From positions 28,020,013 through 28,084,012 of the forward strand of contig CP034975.1 of the NCBI GenBank assembly GCA_004026145.2: a DNA stretch of 64,000 bases, in the 5' to 3' direction. This document shows, in pieces, positions 45,451 to 59,200 of this stretch. Source of the DNA: Takifugu bimaculatus. Lineage: Eukaryota > Chordata > Actinopteri > Tetraodontiformes > Tetraodontidae. The stretch's first letter is position 1, and each line of letters opens with the position of its first letter. The notes under the pieces were generated by a model. The model worked only from the letters and a program-made list of their open reading frames with translations, was not told the origin of the DNA and did not search any database. The translations under genes and the position numbers were made by a program.

Positions 45451-48400
45451 CCAGTGGAGCAAAGTGGATCAACGGGACTGTTTTTTTCCTGCCCTCTTAA
45501 GCTGCGGTGAGAGGCGGCGGCCCTGTCAGGACCTTCTGCCGCTCTGACAGGAGCATCTCCATCCCAGCTGACGGCCTGTCAAATTCAGATCTGCTTCATT
45601 GTTGGTACAAACAACGCGCGCTTAACGTTTGCGGCGAACAGGCGGCACGATTCTGCAGAAAAGAGAGCACGAAAGTAAAAGACGCCAGTCAAATTCCAGT
45701 TTATATACAGTCGCTTGCGTTTATTTTTAGTTGTTTTTACAGTATGGTTTAATTTGTAATTCCTCGCATACTTTTTGAACATTTTTCAGCTCCAGAATCG
45801 GTTAACGGCGCTGACGCTGCGTAAATGCGCATGCTCCAAATCGGGACAGCCGCTTTTGGAAGCTTTACCTGGGTGTTATGAGCCCCCAGAACAGGGAAGT
45901 TAACGAAAGCGTAAACCAAATACGCATTACAGCGAATCCAAGGCGACGCTTCGAACTACAGTCTGATATTCGATGACATATTTGGGGAATTTGGAGGACA
46001 TATACCCAGTGTGTGTGTCATAGTGTTGAGCTCTGCTTAACTGATGGACGTTGAAGAGGCTCTGCCAAAGTATTGTGTGCAGCGCCATATTCCCCATCTT
46101 CCTTTTCACAAACCAATTATAAGAAACAACTATTGGGAAAATTAATAAAAAATAAAAAAGGCCCCTTAGGTCTTCCAAAGGCTTGCCAAGGAAAAACTCA
46201 TCTCAAACTATTCACAGATAATATAATTACTCACATTGGTAGAGTGACAATTCTGTTCAAAGCTGTGTCCGCCACCAATTTTATGGACATAGTGAACCTC
46301 TGAGTGAGCACATCAGTGCCGTTGCTAATGAAAACGCCCAACAGTTCAGGGTTCCGTGCAATGATTCACGTTGTTGTTTGTTTGGGTACGAGCCCGATTA
46401 ATATCTTCAAAGCCCCCGGGACCTTGGGGCCTGTGAGGGAAGGGCATTGCAGCCAAGTGCAATCTCCAGCCTTAGCCACAAACTGCTCTTTGATCGGTAC
46501 TGGGACTCAACCATTACATTGTCACGGCACATTGAAGCGATAGCACAGAGCAGAAGTTAGCCTTGACCACAGATCGGGCCCCCGATAGCCTGTAGGTCTT
46601 CGTCATTAAAAGTAAGCTCCAATCGCCATCAGCGCCTGGAACAGCCTGTGCCCAGCTTCAAAGAGCATGCCAGTCGACTGAATGAAATAATGCAGGAAAT
46701 GCCTCGACTGCGCGCATGCAAATCCTTTGTGCATGAGTATAAGTAAGTGGATTCGGGGTTACTTTCACTTGCTTGAAACTGTTTTTGCATCTCTGGGACA
46801 ACAAAACGTGACACTGTCAGGCTGCAGCCATGTGTGATCTCTGCCACCACAGCAACAAAGCTGCCGGAGAAATGGATATATTTTTTTGAGTTAAGTAGCA
46901 GTTTATTGGCTGTTAGCCTATTCCTGTCTGAATTTCAGGCCCCGGTCTGGTCTGGAAAACGCATCATTGTCGTAAAATGGGCCTTGAGCAAACACCCCTG
47001 TGGGGGCGCCACCCCTGTCCATGCTCTGGCAAGAGATTGAGGTTGGCTATGAGCCCCAGCGGCACCAGTCCTACAGTCTGGATGTGCATATACTGACAGC
47101 AGGTGGTATTTAATAATATGGCTTTATATGGGTACATGTGCATACAGAAGACTGATATACATTCACTCCAGGTGGTGCCTTCATGGGTATTCACTGACTG
47201 AGCTCAACCTCTACACGATGTTCTAAACTACAAAACTTATCCTCATAAATGCAACTTTCCTATCTCCGGTATTGATGAATTCATCCCAAGACAGCATTGG
47301 AATAACAAAGACTGCGTTAACTGCATGCTATCAACTGCACGTTTGAGTTTTATTTGATTCCAGCAGCAACTTTGGACCTAAATCATGAAGCAAAACTGCC
47401 TAAAGACATTTTGCAAACTCTCTGGCCTGGACTCAGATCTGATTGACTGCAGTTTTCGTCCATGCTCTCTCTGCTTTACACATCTCCTTTTTCTTTTTCA
47501 CTCAGTTGTTGATCCTTCTCCAGCATCAACCATTCTTTATAAAATTGAGAGTCAATCAAAATAAAACCTCCAGTCTGACAAGCATAGCACTCAAGTGGAA
47601 ACTTTCTTAGTTTTGAAGCGCTCGGTTTGAGTTCTGCAACTCTTTTTGTGGACACCAACGTGGAATAGGGATGATCGGGCATATGATTGTAGCTCAACAG
47701 AAGAGGTCCTGGAACCACACCTGCTTGTTTCATGAATGGCTCTGGACAGGGAGGCTCTGCTGGACTTTGTAGAATATTAATACTAACTGCACAAATTTAG
47801 CGTGCAAACTAGGATTTGAAGCCGTCAACAGTCTGGACTGGATCAATAAATCACAATCATATTTCCAAGGATGATTCTCATGTTCTACATGAGGAGTTTA
47901 ATGGATTTATTTCTTTTACTGCTGGACTGCCATGATGTGTCAAGCTTCCTCTCCATGAGCATGGGCACAGTTCTCTCTGGGGAAAAAAGCCCTCGATGAA
48001 ACCGTAGTCATAATTTCAGGAAAGAGAAAATATGGATTTCACATTTTAGGGCAAACTGTCGATAAAGTTCAGATTTGTTTTAAGCCTGACAGGATGACCT
48101 GTGACTTCACAGCACCTGGTTTTGTTGTACAGTCATCATCTGTAGGGAGGTTGTTCCTGAAACCAGATGTGTTCCTCGAACATGAGGGAAACTGTTGGGA
48201 GATGGTCTTAGCAGGTGTGAGGTGGTCTGGGGTCACCACGGAGACATGCCTGCAGACAAACTGTCACTAAACAGCAGCTGTTAACTTTGTTGTTCTCTCC
48301 GCTCTATGTCACAACCGGGTCTGTGAGGTGCTGATGAAGGGGAAATGTTGCCTTTTGATGCCTTTATGCCTGTGGTTCGTGGAGTCTCTGCCCTGATTCA

Positions 48401-51400
48401 GAGCTGTCTTCAGACATTCACCCTTGGGATCCTCATCTCCGCTCTCGTGCTGGGAAGTGGGTAAGATGTGGCACCCTAAACGAAGAGGGGATAGAGAACA
48501 TAGGCCATGGGGGGGTGGTGGTGGTGGTGGTGGTGCTGTTGCATAAAGCTCAGAAACCAGAGAGACAAAACAAGGACTGCAAACAGACAGCATCTCCAGT
48601 GTTGTACTATAGTTATAAGGTAATTATCCGACAATCGAATTATCTATTTTTAGATAAATGAGGCTGATGGGGCCAATTTTTGTTTGGACCCTTACGAAAG
48701 GTACCGGTGCTTTTACTAAAATGAGCCATCTTTTAAAAAAATATATTGCCAATAAAATATTCCAATCCCTAATTAATGTTAATTTGTTGGTTATTGACAG
48801 ACGCTTTAAAGACAAACCTTATTCATGTAACCTGAAGTTTGATTTTGTTTTATCAATATTTTAGTTAAATGCTGCCGCAGATGTGTCCGTGCAGCCTTTC
48901 CAAGAACGTCTGGAAGCAGACAGCCAAAATCCAATCACCGGCAGCTCTGAGGATCTTATTTAAATCACAAATGATTTTATCAAACTGAAGAGACAGGAAG
49001 ATTAAGTCTGTTGAATTTCACTTTGACCTACATGAAGAGGCAGGATGCATCTTAAAATCAGGTAATCACATAATTGAAACTGCATGTCCGAAACTATCAA
49101 CAGGGTTGAATTCACATGCGACTAAACAGACAACTCCTTTTGTATCTGCACCACTGAGACCCCCAATCTTCTAACTATTAGCAAATAACCAAACCAAAAC
49201 ACAAACGAATGAGCAGCTCTCTGAACTCCTCATGTCTGTGAAAATTAAGGCGTCATTGGCTGAAACATGCCAGCAAAAGGTCCATGACAGTCCGTCCAGG
49301 CGTTTGGACATAGCAAAACCGCCACAGCAGTTGCTGCAAGAGGGCGAATGGCCTTTGAAGGTTAACAGCAAACCTCCTGAATCAGCCAGGCTATAGCAGG
49401 AGCCAGTGTTGGTGCTGGGAAAGAAGTGCCAGATCATCTCCAAAGCCCTGGTCACCTGGTACAGTGATAGCTGATGAGGCTTCCAAGAAAGACTTCAAGG
49501 ACATCCTGAGCCTAAACCACAGGACCCTGCTGGCAGCTGATCCACATCCACGAAGTTTGGAGGCGCTGGAGCACGTGCTCACTACCAGAAGTCTACCGCT
49601 ATCCCCTTGGACACAAACTGGGGGGGAGTATAATTTTTTCCAAACCCATGATGGTGTGTGGTGTAGTATGTTATGGTGTGTGACTGCACCCACCGCAGAA
49701 CTCCGATCCGGATCTCATTTTCACAGAAAAACTCAATAGGTTTAACCACAGGCCCATTATTTTTATGGCTATTTATCAAAAGAATGTTTACAGCAACACA
49801 CAGAAATGTTGGAATCGATATGTGCGAGAGGGAAAAAGATTGCAGGTTATGCGTCTGACACCTGTCAAAGCCCAGCAGAAACTTCCTGCATTTACCAAGA
49901 AGAAAGGCAAATGGTGTCAGCATTTCAGGAAGTTTCAATAAATAGTGGTTTTAAACAACTATGAATGGAATAATATACATCCTTTGTTGTTTTTTCTTTC
50001 AAAACAAATGTCAGCATGACTGAGAAAAAAACACTCGTGACGTGAGACGACCACGGACGCTTGATCACAACAGCTGAACTGGAGTAGAAAGTGATCAGGA
50101 AACGAGTGAGCGAGGCTGGCACCATTCACCAGCTGGAGGAGACACAACATCGTGTCACGTTACAGCAGAAGAGGAAACAGGGATGACTCTGATCTGAGTC
50201 CTGTGAAAAGCATGCGACGCATGTCAGAAGTGTTTGGTGAACATTCTTTAATCACGCATTCAGCATTCCTTTGGAAGCAAAGTGGATCTCAGAGGAAATT
50301 GTTACGCAATTACACCAATTAACGTCATCATTCAGTCAATCATCACGACGCATTATCATTTAATCAATTCGATTCTTTGTTTGCTGACTGCACAGACAGT
50401 TGTCTGTCTGTCCCACACAGCCAGCACGCATGTTTGCTGCGGCGCGGATCACATACCAATATCTTGTTCCCATCCCTGCCTCTAAGATTTGACCTCAGTC
50501 TTTCAACGCCAGGCCTGCCGGGCGTGCGAGCGGTTTTAATCAACGGCTGTGAATTAATCCGGCGTTCAAAGAGACCAGAGTCACACATCGCGGCTCGCCC
50601 CAAAAGCCTCAGCATCTGAGAACAATTAAACGTCTGGTTTCCATGAAGGGCTGATTTGCCAGTTGACAGTTGCAGTGGAGGGAGAAGACCCCCCCCCCCT
50701 CCAACGCTGCACTGCCTTCACCGAATAATATCAGCAGACAACACACATTAGCGATGAAGCCTGAATGATTTTAAACCCCGGAGTTAAAGAAAACAGGATC
50801 AGTTGACATGTTGCAGAACGTGCAAATGTTCCGATCCATTTGCAGATGCCAGGGCCACATTCTTTGCCGGTGTGCCGTGCACTTTTCCCTGCGGTGCCAC
50901 CTCAAAGCCCAATTTGTTTATTCAAGAATACACCAAAGAATGAAGAGGTGAGTGTAGATACGAGAACTTACATTACCCAGGTTCTCAGGACTCGGTGATT
51001 TCATAGCCGCTGGCTTTCATGCTGATAATATGAGCAGATCAAAATCAGTTTACTGTCTGGAAAGGAAGCTAAAATGTTAGCATGTTTGAATTGCAAACCT
51101 CATTGCCATTAAATGAAAGAAACTGTATTTTTCCAAAGGTTTTTGAGTGTTTTCCTTCACTGCAGGTGCCGACTTTGGACCACTTGGCAGATCACTGTGG
51201 AGCCCCTTTTACACAGCATGTACACTAAAAAACAGAGCTGGACCAGTTTTGTTCTTTATTACATTAACTTTAACCACTGGTCCAAAGCCGAGCACGGAGA
51301 AATGGCACAACTGGGATTTTTTTTAATGGCAAAATTAAGACCAGCTCCTAAACTTAAGTTAACAATCTCTTGTCAGAATTGAGTACATCTGGGATTAATA

Positions 51401-53439
51401 TGCTTTCTGAATTTTAAATAGATGGAAAGGCTCATGATATCTTCTTAATGGCTTCACTCCCACCGATGGTTATTGCTTCATTTCCCCCCCCCCCCTAATT
51501 TTTTGGGACCAAACACAGTCAAACAAAGGTGGTAGTGGGGTGGAGACGGGAGACAATAGAGGCTGGAAAACAAATCTTATAGGAAACAGATTGTTAAGCA
51601 TAAACACCAATCAGTGGACAGAAGCAAAAACAGGAAATCGGTTCCCAGGAGCTGGATCCATGAGAGCAAAAAACCAACTCAATGAAGCATTGTATTTTGC
51701 CACAGTTGGACGAGGAAAATAGGGCACGAGAATCCTGAGGGGAGAGAGGAAATGGACAATGTCAGGCTGCAGAGATGCAGAAGTCCTCATATCACCTAGC
51801 TGGTGCATGTAGATGTGTCTATTTCACCAGTAGAAGGAAGAGCTCAAACTGGCTCTAACCTGACCCAAAGAGAATAGAGGCAATAGTCAGTGTTGCAAAC
51901 GAAATCCTTCCATTTATTAGATATAAGCATTATCGAGTTTAAAATGAATTTCCTTTATCATTAAATCTGAGACAATCGCAGATTTAAACAGATGCATGAT
52001 TCTGGGAGTCGCGTGTCAGTGGAAGAAACTGGGCCGAACGATACAGTAAAGGTGGATTTCCTGCTGAGTCACCTGAACAGTTGGAACCATCCTGCCAGTT
52101 TCTTGAGTCACTGCGTTCTTGCCAGAGAAGTCATGTCCCACAGTGTCCCGGAGAGGAACCCGACTATGTGGCCCTCATCAAAGAAGAAAAAAGGCAAAAA
52201 CAAACTTTTACAATGTTGCGTGTGGCCTAAGAGGGAAACCACAACAATACCAAATACATTGGATTTTTTGAAGTGACATATTTTGGTAACGTTTTCCAGC
52301 CCCCCAAAAGCTAAAAAACCCAGAGTTTAATAAAACAACATGAAACCCTTGTATGACAATAAAACCACTGAGTGTTCCTCTTGAAAATCAACCCAATTAA
52401 CAAGTTTGGCAGAAGATCCCAGAGGGACGCGGCAAAGACTGAGCGGATCCCCTGAAGTTTGAGACAAATGGAGTACATTTAAGATGATGTACAACCTGAC
52501 AGCATTCTAGAGAGGGAATAAAGGCACGGGCTCTGTGAGGGGGCGGGGGGTAACTGTGACCTGCTGTTTTCAAAGGCCTGATCTCACCGCTGCCCCCTCA
52601 CGGGCAGGAGAAATTTTGGGCTCACGTCCTGGAATCCGGGGCCATGGGGACGAGGCCAAACTGGCCGGAGTCGCAGCGTATTGAGGGCAATGAATAATAA
52701 TTTCCTCCTGAAGATGGGCCTCAGAGGAGTCAGTTTGGCCCAGAGGCGAGGAGCGTGAGCCATGCGGGAGGAACTTCGTGGTGCGAAGAACGAGAAAGTC
52801 AGAGGAAGGCGTCAGGCGGCTGCTCTCAGGACCTGTTTACTCAATATCTGATAAACGCACTGCGAAAGAATTCGGCGTCCATGAGTGGTGCATGAGTCAA
52901 ACAGCCGGCATTGAGTTACTAATGTGCGGTGCAGAGACATGAATGAGGAGCTCTTTTTTGGGGGGGAGGGGGTTAATTTGAAAACCACCTTTTGGAATAT
53001 ATTATGTAATAGTCAATCTTAATTTTAAATTTTCTTCTGTGACCAACAAAAGTCAGTTCTTGTTAATGTGATACAGTATAAAAGCTGCTGGTGTGTGAAG
53101 CAACGACCAGCGAGTTCAGTTTCACAGTTTTTACAACAGTATGAGGACAAAAACGGTTTAACAAAGGACACTGCTTTCTACCCCTGCTGATGCAACCTCC
53201 TAGCTAGGATTAGAAAAGGATTTAAACCCTACCTAAGGGATCTGGACTCCATCTTTGGTAAATCTAATTAATGGGACATGATTTGGAAAGAGAAGCACCT
53301 GTGGAGGTCACAGGGTCATATAGAGGCACAGATGTAGAGAAGGATGGAAAAAAAAGATTCTTCCCTCGTTCTGAACACTCTGAATAACTTGGAAAAGAAG
53401 TGACTGAGACCAAAAAGTTGCTAGTGAGTTACCAGAGAT

Positions 53440-53935
53440 CCAGCCTCCAGATCCAGATGGGTGGACATTGCCAAAGGTAAACCTTTACTGTGGCATCTTT
53501 AGGTGCACTTTTTATCTCAAGACCTTTTCTCTCTTGCTGGACAGGAAGGCTCTGGGAAGAGTCTTGGGTTTTCCAAACCCCTTCCATTTCAGGTTTCCTG
53601 AGGTCTTTGCAGCGGCATACCTTTTTGTCTTTATGTTCTCTGGATCTCTGCCACCATCCGGTCTTTGAGCTCTGAAGATGTTTTTTTTTAACCTGACGGT
53701 GTTCTTCTAACATCAAAACAGATGTGTGTCTGTCCCAATCAGGTCCAGTCAATTGAATGCACCCCTGGTGGGCTCTAATTAAGATATAGAAACATCTCGA
53801 AGACGAACAAGAAAAATGGATGTCATGGCTAAGGGTCTGGACTTGGATCTGGATCAATAACGTTCTCATTGTTATTGTTTTAGCATCGGACCCCAACGTG
53901 AGAAAATGTGAAAAAAGTGAAAGGTTCTGAGGCCT
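53440..53935 (+). mobile_element. Degenerate non-autonomous DNA-transposon-like repeat
   Basis: Several segments follow, in order, a widespread teleost repeat: TTTCCAAACCCCTTCCATTT, CGGTCTTTGAGCTCTGAAG, TCAGGTCCAGTCAATTGAAT, GGTGGGCTCTAATTAAGATA, AGAAACATCTCGAAGACGA, and a terminal GAGAAAATGTGAAAAAAGTGA. The recognition is from memory and the copy is diverged. The 172-codon open frame on the - strand here lies inside it and is not a gene. Confidence 0.5.
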
Positions 53936-55289
53936 TTTAAACCTCACTGGGTCTTCGCTGTGTTCTTAGTGCCACGCTGCTTAACTCAAGCAAACACAAA
54001 GACTATTATTAACCAGCTGGTGGTTTAACTTGTTGATTCCAATCAGCTAACCGCAACGTTAGCCTGAAGTAACTCTACGCTCCAGTTCTAGTTGGTCCTA
54101 AACAAAACCAAACACAATTACAAACCGCTCATTAAGAAAGTCGCATTTTTCGTCTCTGGGTTTTCTCATTTTCAGTTGATTAAGACAAAATCCTATTTTG
54201 TCACTATGACAACTGTAGCGCAGCAATTGAAATGAAATATTTTGAACTTGAATGGCGTAACTGCCTCTTATTTACCACCAATGTTGGCTGTGTAAATGCA
54301 CACAGATGGTGAATGTCAGTTGTGAGGCACCAAACGCAGACTCGCTCAAAAAAAACAGGCCACCGATGGACTCAAGTTTTCCACTTTCCCATGCACTTGT
54401 TCCTGCACCCGGACTTCAAACACCACTTGAAAAGGTGGAGATATCATCCCTGCCCCCCCACCCCATCCATGGAAAAGTTAGGCAATGTGGTTCATATTAT
54501 TTGATAAGCATCCCATATTCTCAGAGGTATTTTAATGATCCGCCGTGCTTTCATGGTCCTGGAGCTCGCTCACCACTGACACATGGAAGGGTCTCCACCA
54601 AAAAAAGAGCCCGCGAGATCTTTATTGCCATGATGACACCCAGCTCGAAGACACCCTCCTGGATGACGGAGGAGATGATCGGTTTTCCTTCCCTCCCAGC
54701 CCACTGGTATTCATTACGTGTCTTCTTTTTCCATCTGTCCGTTTATTTTTCACTGTCTGGAGATGTCAGAGCGGCCGTGTGTTCTTCCCCTGCCGTGACT
54801 ACACGAGTGTGTACCGACGGCCGTCAGGGGGGACACGCTGTGTATTGTTTTAGGCTGCATGGCGTGCCAGACGTCACGGATGGCCTTGTCCTGAGGTTTC
54901 CCTCAGTTTCTCCATCATTACGAGTCTGTGAGGTCTTTGGCAGCCATGTCAAACGATACGCCGATAAGTTCGGGCCCAAAACAGGATAATTTCTTTTAAC
55001 TATCAGCACGACGGCTGGTGCGAGGCTGACGTCGGCCACCCAAGCACTCCTGTTTTTGAGGAAATGAAAGAAAACAGACATTAATGGGACCTTACTACTG
55101 TAAATCGACTCACTTATCAGTGTCAAGGTTTTACAAATGTTAACAACTTTTACAAAAACACTAAATGTGACTGACAGAACACACTCATTTATAATTTGCT
55201 TCTCAAGAAAAGTGTGAGGGCCATTTTTCAGAGCGTTACCCTTACACTTTCTGCACCCCCACACACACTCTCTCCCCTTTTTCTCCTTC

Positions 55290-55440
55290 TCTGCCCAGCA
55301 GGGGGTCCCCCATACAAGCCTGGTCCTGCTCAAGGTTTCTTCCTGTTAAAAGGGAGTCACTGTTGCCTGTTTAGGCCTCAATGTTCCTGTAAAGCATTCA
55401 TAGATATTTTTTTTATTGTAACAGACACGATATAAACAAT
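55290..55440 (-). repeat. Dispersed fish repeat, copy 2 (inverted relative to copy 1)
   Basis: Its reverse complement reads GGCAACAGTGACTCCC, AGAAACCTTGAGCAGGACCA and GGGGGACCCCCTGCTG, matching copy 1 at 11945-12085 block for block. On the + strand it continues GTTCCTGTAAAGCATTCATA and a TATTTTTTTTATTGT stretch, probably the 5' part of the repeat. Confidence 0.7.
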
Positions 55441-56004
55441 GATAAATTGAAACGAGTCAACTTTAACGCTCACATGTCCACAGTCGTTTGCTTATTTTGT
55501 CTTATATTTACACTGAGCAGCCTCCACGGGTCCACTTTTCCTTTTCCTGCACACTATCTGAGAGCAACGCTCCGTTCAGCACAACACAGATGCGGTTTGT
55601 TTTGAGCTCTTCTGTGGATGAGCGTAACATTAGCTGTAATTATGACAACATATTTCCACCTAACCTGGATCTTTGTTACGCTCCATCCCAAGTCCCGTCC
55701 TCTCCTTCGCTGCAGTTTTGGATGGGTATTTTTTTCCAGGTAAAAAGGAATTGACTCCTGAACATGTTTGCGAAGATAAACCTGTGGTGCAAGCGTGCGC
55801 GTAGTGCATGTGAGCAAAGTCGTAACACTGTCAAAGTAGAGGACACTGACCAGATCTCTCGTAAAAGAGGTGCTTTGGATTTGAATGATGCATCGACATT
55901 AATGACTAACAGATTAAAGAATCAGATTTTGAGAATCCAAGAAGAGCAAAAAGATGGAGCACGGAAACAAGCGGCTTTGATCCGAGACATCACGTGCTAA
56001 ACAC

Positions 56005-56235
56005 GTCCGGGGCAGTGTTATGACATGGGCGTGTTTGGCTGCCAGTGGAACGGGTTCATGGGTGTTTACTGGCAATCTGGCTGCTGACAGAAGAGGCAGA
56101 ATCAATTCTGAAGCATTTGGATCTCTGTGAAACTAATAAGAGGAGGAGTGTGCCGACAAACCGTGAGCGTGAGAAGGAAAGTCCATGTCATCGCCTGAAC
56201 CCAACCTAACAGAGCAATCACTGAAGACCAAAACG
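56005..56235 (+). mobile_element. Tc1-like transposase relic
   Basis: GTTATGACATGGGCGTGTTT, GGCTGCCAGTGGAACGGGTT and GGCTGCTGACAGAAGAGGCA, then AATTCTGAAGCATTTGG, resemble the C-terminal half of a fish Tc1-like transposase gene. A later CATCGCCTGAACCCAACCTA and ATCACTGAAGACC fit the SPDLNPIEH region after an internal loss. Frames are broken. It is a different family from the relic at 735-945, judging by the remembered consensus. Confidence 0.5.
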
Positions 56236-59200
56236 CACAAACAGTAAAAGAACCGAACAAAATCGCATCATGTAGTGCAGATATTAAACTTTGGACCAGA
56301 TTTTACCCTCAAAAATGCAGAGTTAGGTTTGAGGTCTGGTAGAGATGTCCTAGCAGACGATTATTACACTGACAAATCATGTAGAAAAAGTCAGATTTCC
56401 CAGCAACTTCCCGGTTCCAAGAACATCAGGTCGGACTCTTTCACACGTGCTCATTTCTGGGGGAAATGCTGACACACGGCTGGGGAGCTGCTGCCCCTGT
56501 GAATGTGGATCAGGTTAATTTTTATGATTTCAACTGTTTGCTGATGAAGCCATAACCTGTAAAGTCATCCGACATCTTTTTTTTTAAAAACCTGTCAGGC
56601 AACAGTCACCCAGAACCTGTTTGATCGGGTTAGACGGCCGTTACTCAAAGAGCCGGCAGCATAAATGAAATATGACTGGTGAAATTAGCCGTATTATAAA
56701 TTCACTCTTGACGGAGCGTTGAAGTCTCAGAGCAGCGGAGTCAGATTTGGAAGACATTATCCCGTCTCCTGTCACGTCCTCTCATCAGTGTTCTGTTCCA
56801 TTGTTTGCCTCCATCAAGCTGCACCGCAAAAGCTGAGTCTCACTCTTCGGAGGCTGGAGTTCAGCCTCATTTACCGACATCAGAGCGTGTTTGTGCGGAT
56901 GACTTATGGACCCACTCCGCTGGTATGTTCTTCTGCGGTGATTACAAAGACTGGAATACGGACTGGGAAGCTTCCACCAAACTATCACAGAACAACTATT
57001 TTGTTACACAAAGACTTCCAGGAGGAGCCCAGCGGTGCCACAAACACCCTGGTTTCCCAACAGCCCCACATCCTCCCACTGTAAACCCACCAGTCTCCCC
57101 AGACCCCCTGGCATCTCCGTGAAATCAAACAAAGAGGGACTGGATCCAAACACCATCGACCAGGGGATCTGGAATATGTATTTCTCACTCCTGTTCTTAG
57201 CGCATATATTGTTTTGGAATACTTCTGAGAATACACATTTTCTTTCCCTCTAGGGAAATTGGAGGCAGGGTGAAAGGGGTAAAACTAGTCACGTTGAGGT
57301 TTTTCCGCCAGAATCCTGATTTCCTTTGATGTGTTTCGAAACAGAGCGTCAGTGCCCAGTCCGAGCAGCTCCATCTCTCTGAGTCCTGCCCCGTCTCTTC
57401 CATGATTTCCATTTGTCTTTTATGTCATGAGAAAATGTGCTGTGGATTCCCAAGCTGTAACATATTGTAAATTGAGTGTAAAATGACAGAGACATGTGAG
57501 TTACGAGGATCGATGCATCATGTTTTAAATATGCAGTTCGTGCAAAGTGCAGATTTGGCGGCGCTTCGAACTTCTTTTTTCTCTCTCTTTCTTTTTTAAC
57601 TCCAGAAATCTTTGCTCCAGCTTGACGGAGATGAAAGCAGGGAGGAGAACAGAGGAGGAATAACACTGCTGGGATATTTACCACAACATTTGAGATTTAT
57701 ACAATAGCATCCTGGAGATAAGATCCTGGTTCTGCAAAACAAAAGGCGAGAGTGTGATTCAGAGCGAGGGGGGGTTCCTGAAGAAGGTCAAGAGTGAAAC
57801 ACACAGCGTAGATACGGTTAAAAAGGGTAACAGAAGATGGTAAACAAGAACTTTCCACCGCAGTCGAGGTTTGTCACGATGCCAGATGACAAACACGACA
57901 GGTACCAAAGGAAGGTTTTGGTGGTTTTCTATACCATCCTGAAACAATCAACAATGTTTGGTGTTTTATCCCGAAATCTAGCCTGGCCGCACGTACGACG
58001 AATCATTTACTTACAATATGCATCACCCTGCTTAGGATGGGGCAGGTTTAATTCTGTTTATCTGCTTGCTTGATAATATTTATGCTTCAAAAGATTTTTG
58101 ACTGAAATAATAATGGGTCCATGCTACGCTGGCACTGAAAAGACGCAACAAAAAGCTTAGAGGTCCCATAAAGAAGACAAAGGACGTGACTTTAGTGCAC
58201 CACGAGGTTACTTCATTCCCCCAGACTCCAACATTTGGGGACGGTTCCTGTTAGAGAAATGTAAACTTTATTGTTTTATTTCCCCCCCTTTACATGACAA
58301 AGAAAGCATGTGATCGGTGTGGTTTGGAGATGAAAAGCAGGATGAGCAGACGGAGTAATAGATTACTTGACAGAGCAAAGGTGCATCGATCAAACACCAG
58401 CGTGTGATGACCAGCTCCGTGATATACAGTTTACGACCGTCTTTCGCCCCGTCCACTCTTTTCATCCCCTTCAAACCCCTCTCTTCTCCCTCTGTTCTCG
58501 GCCCTCTTTGTCTCTCTTTGTTTCATGCAAAGGCCAACATGTCCAGAAGGAATAGATTTTCAAGATGGCTTTGATCCTGTTGTTATGATTCTTTCATTTG
58601 CCTCAGCCACATCCTTCTCTCGGCTGCAGCCACCCCTCAACATGCTTCGAATTAGGCCAGAGGAGAGGATGGAAGGAGAGGAGAGGAGCGGCGGAGGGAG
58701 CGAGGGATGCTGTCACAGAGGACACCTGACGCTTCCCTGCAGAGGTGAGGCCTAAAAATAACCCAAATCCAGTTAAAAGCAATATCTTTCTAAAATAAAT
58801 TATTAACATCCAGTTCTGATGGTGGAATATAACACATGAAAAACAGAAATTTCACTAATTTGAAGTTTTGAATGTCTGCATTAGAACCAACTACTGTATT
58901 TAAACTTGAGTTACTTTAAAACAGCAGACGGTTAATGTGCGGTGTTTTTCTCCAAAATAATTTCTGTACTAATGAATTAATGCTGCTTAAAAACAACTAT
59001 CTAACTTTATATTTGCTCAAAATTCAACGTTTCCCAAATTTTTGACAGCAGGAATAAAAGAAAATTTAGTAGGTTTTATGTAAAAAGTGTCACAATCACA
59101 GCATTTTTAAAAAAAAAATCTTTCTAAAATAGTACACATTTTTGTAATTTGTTTGGTTTAAAAAAATATACGATGATTATTCTAGAATGAGGACGACAAA

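Noticed and set aside
53429..53947. 172-codon frame on the - strand
   Set aside because: Lies within a degenerate interspersed repeat and shows no domain.
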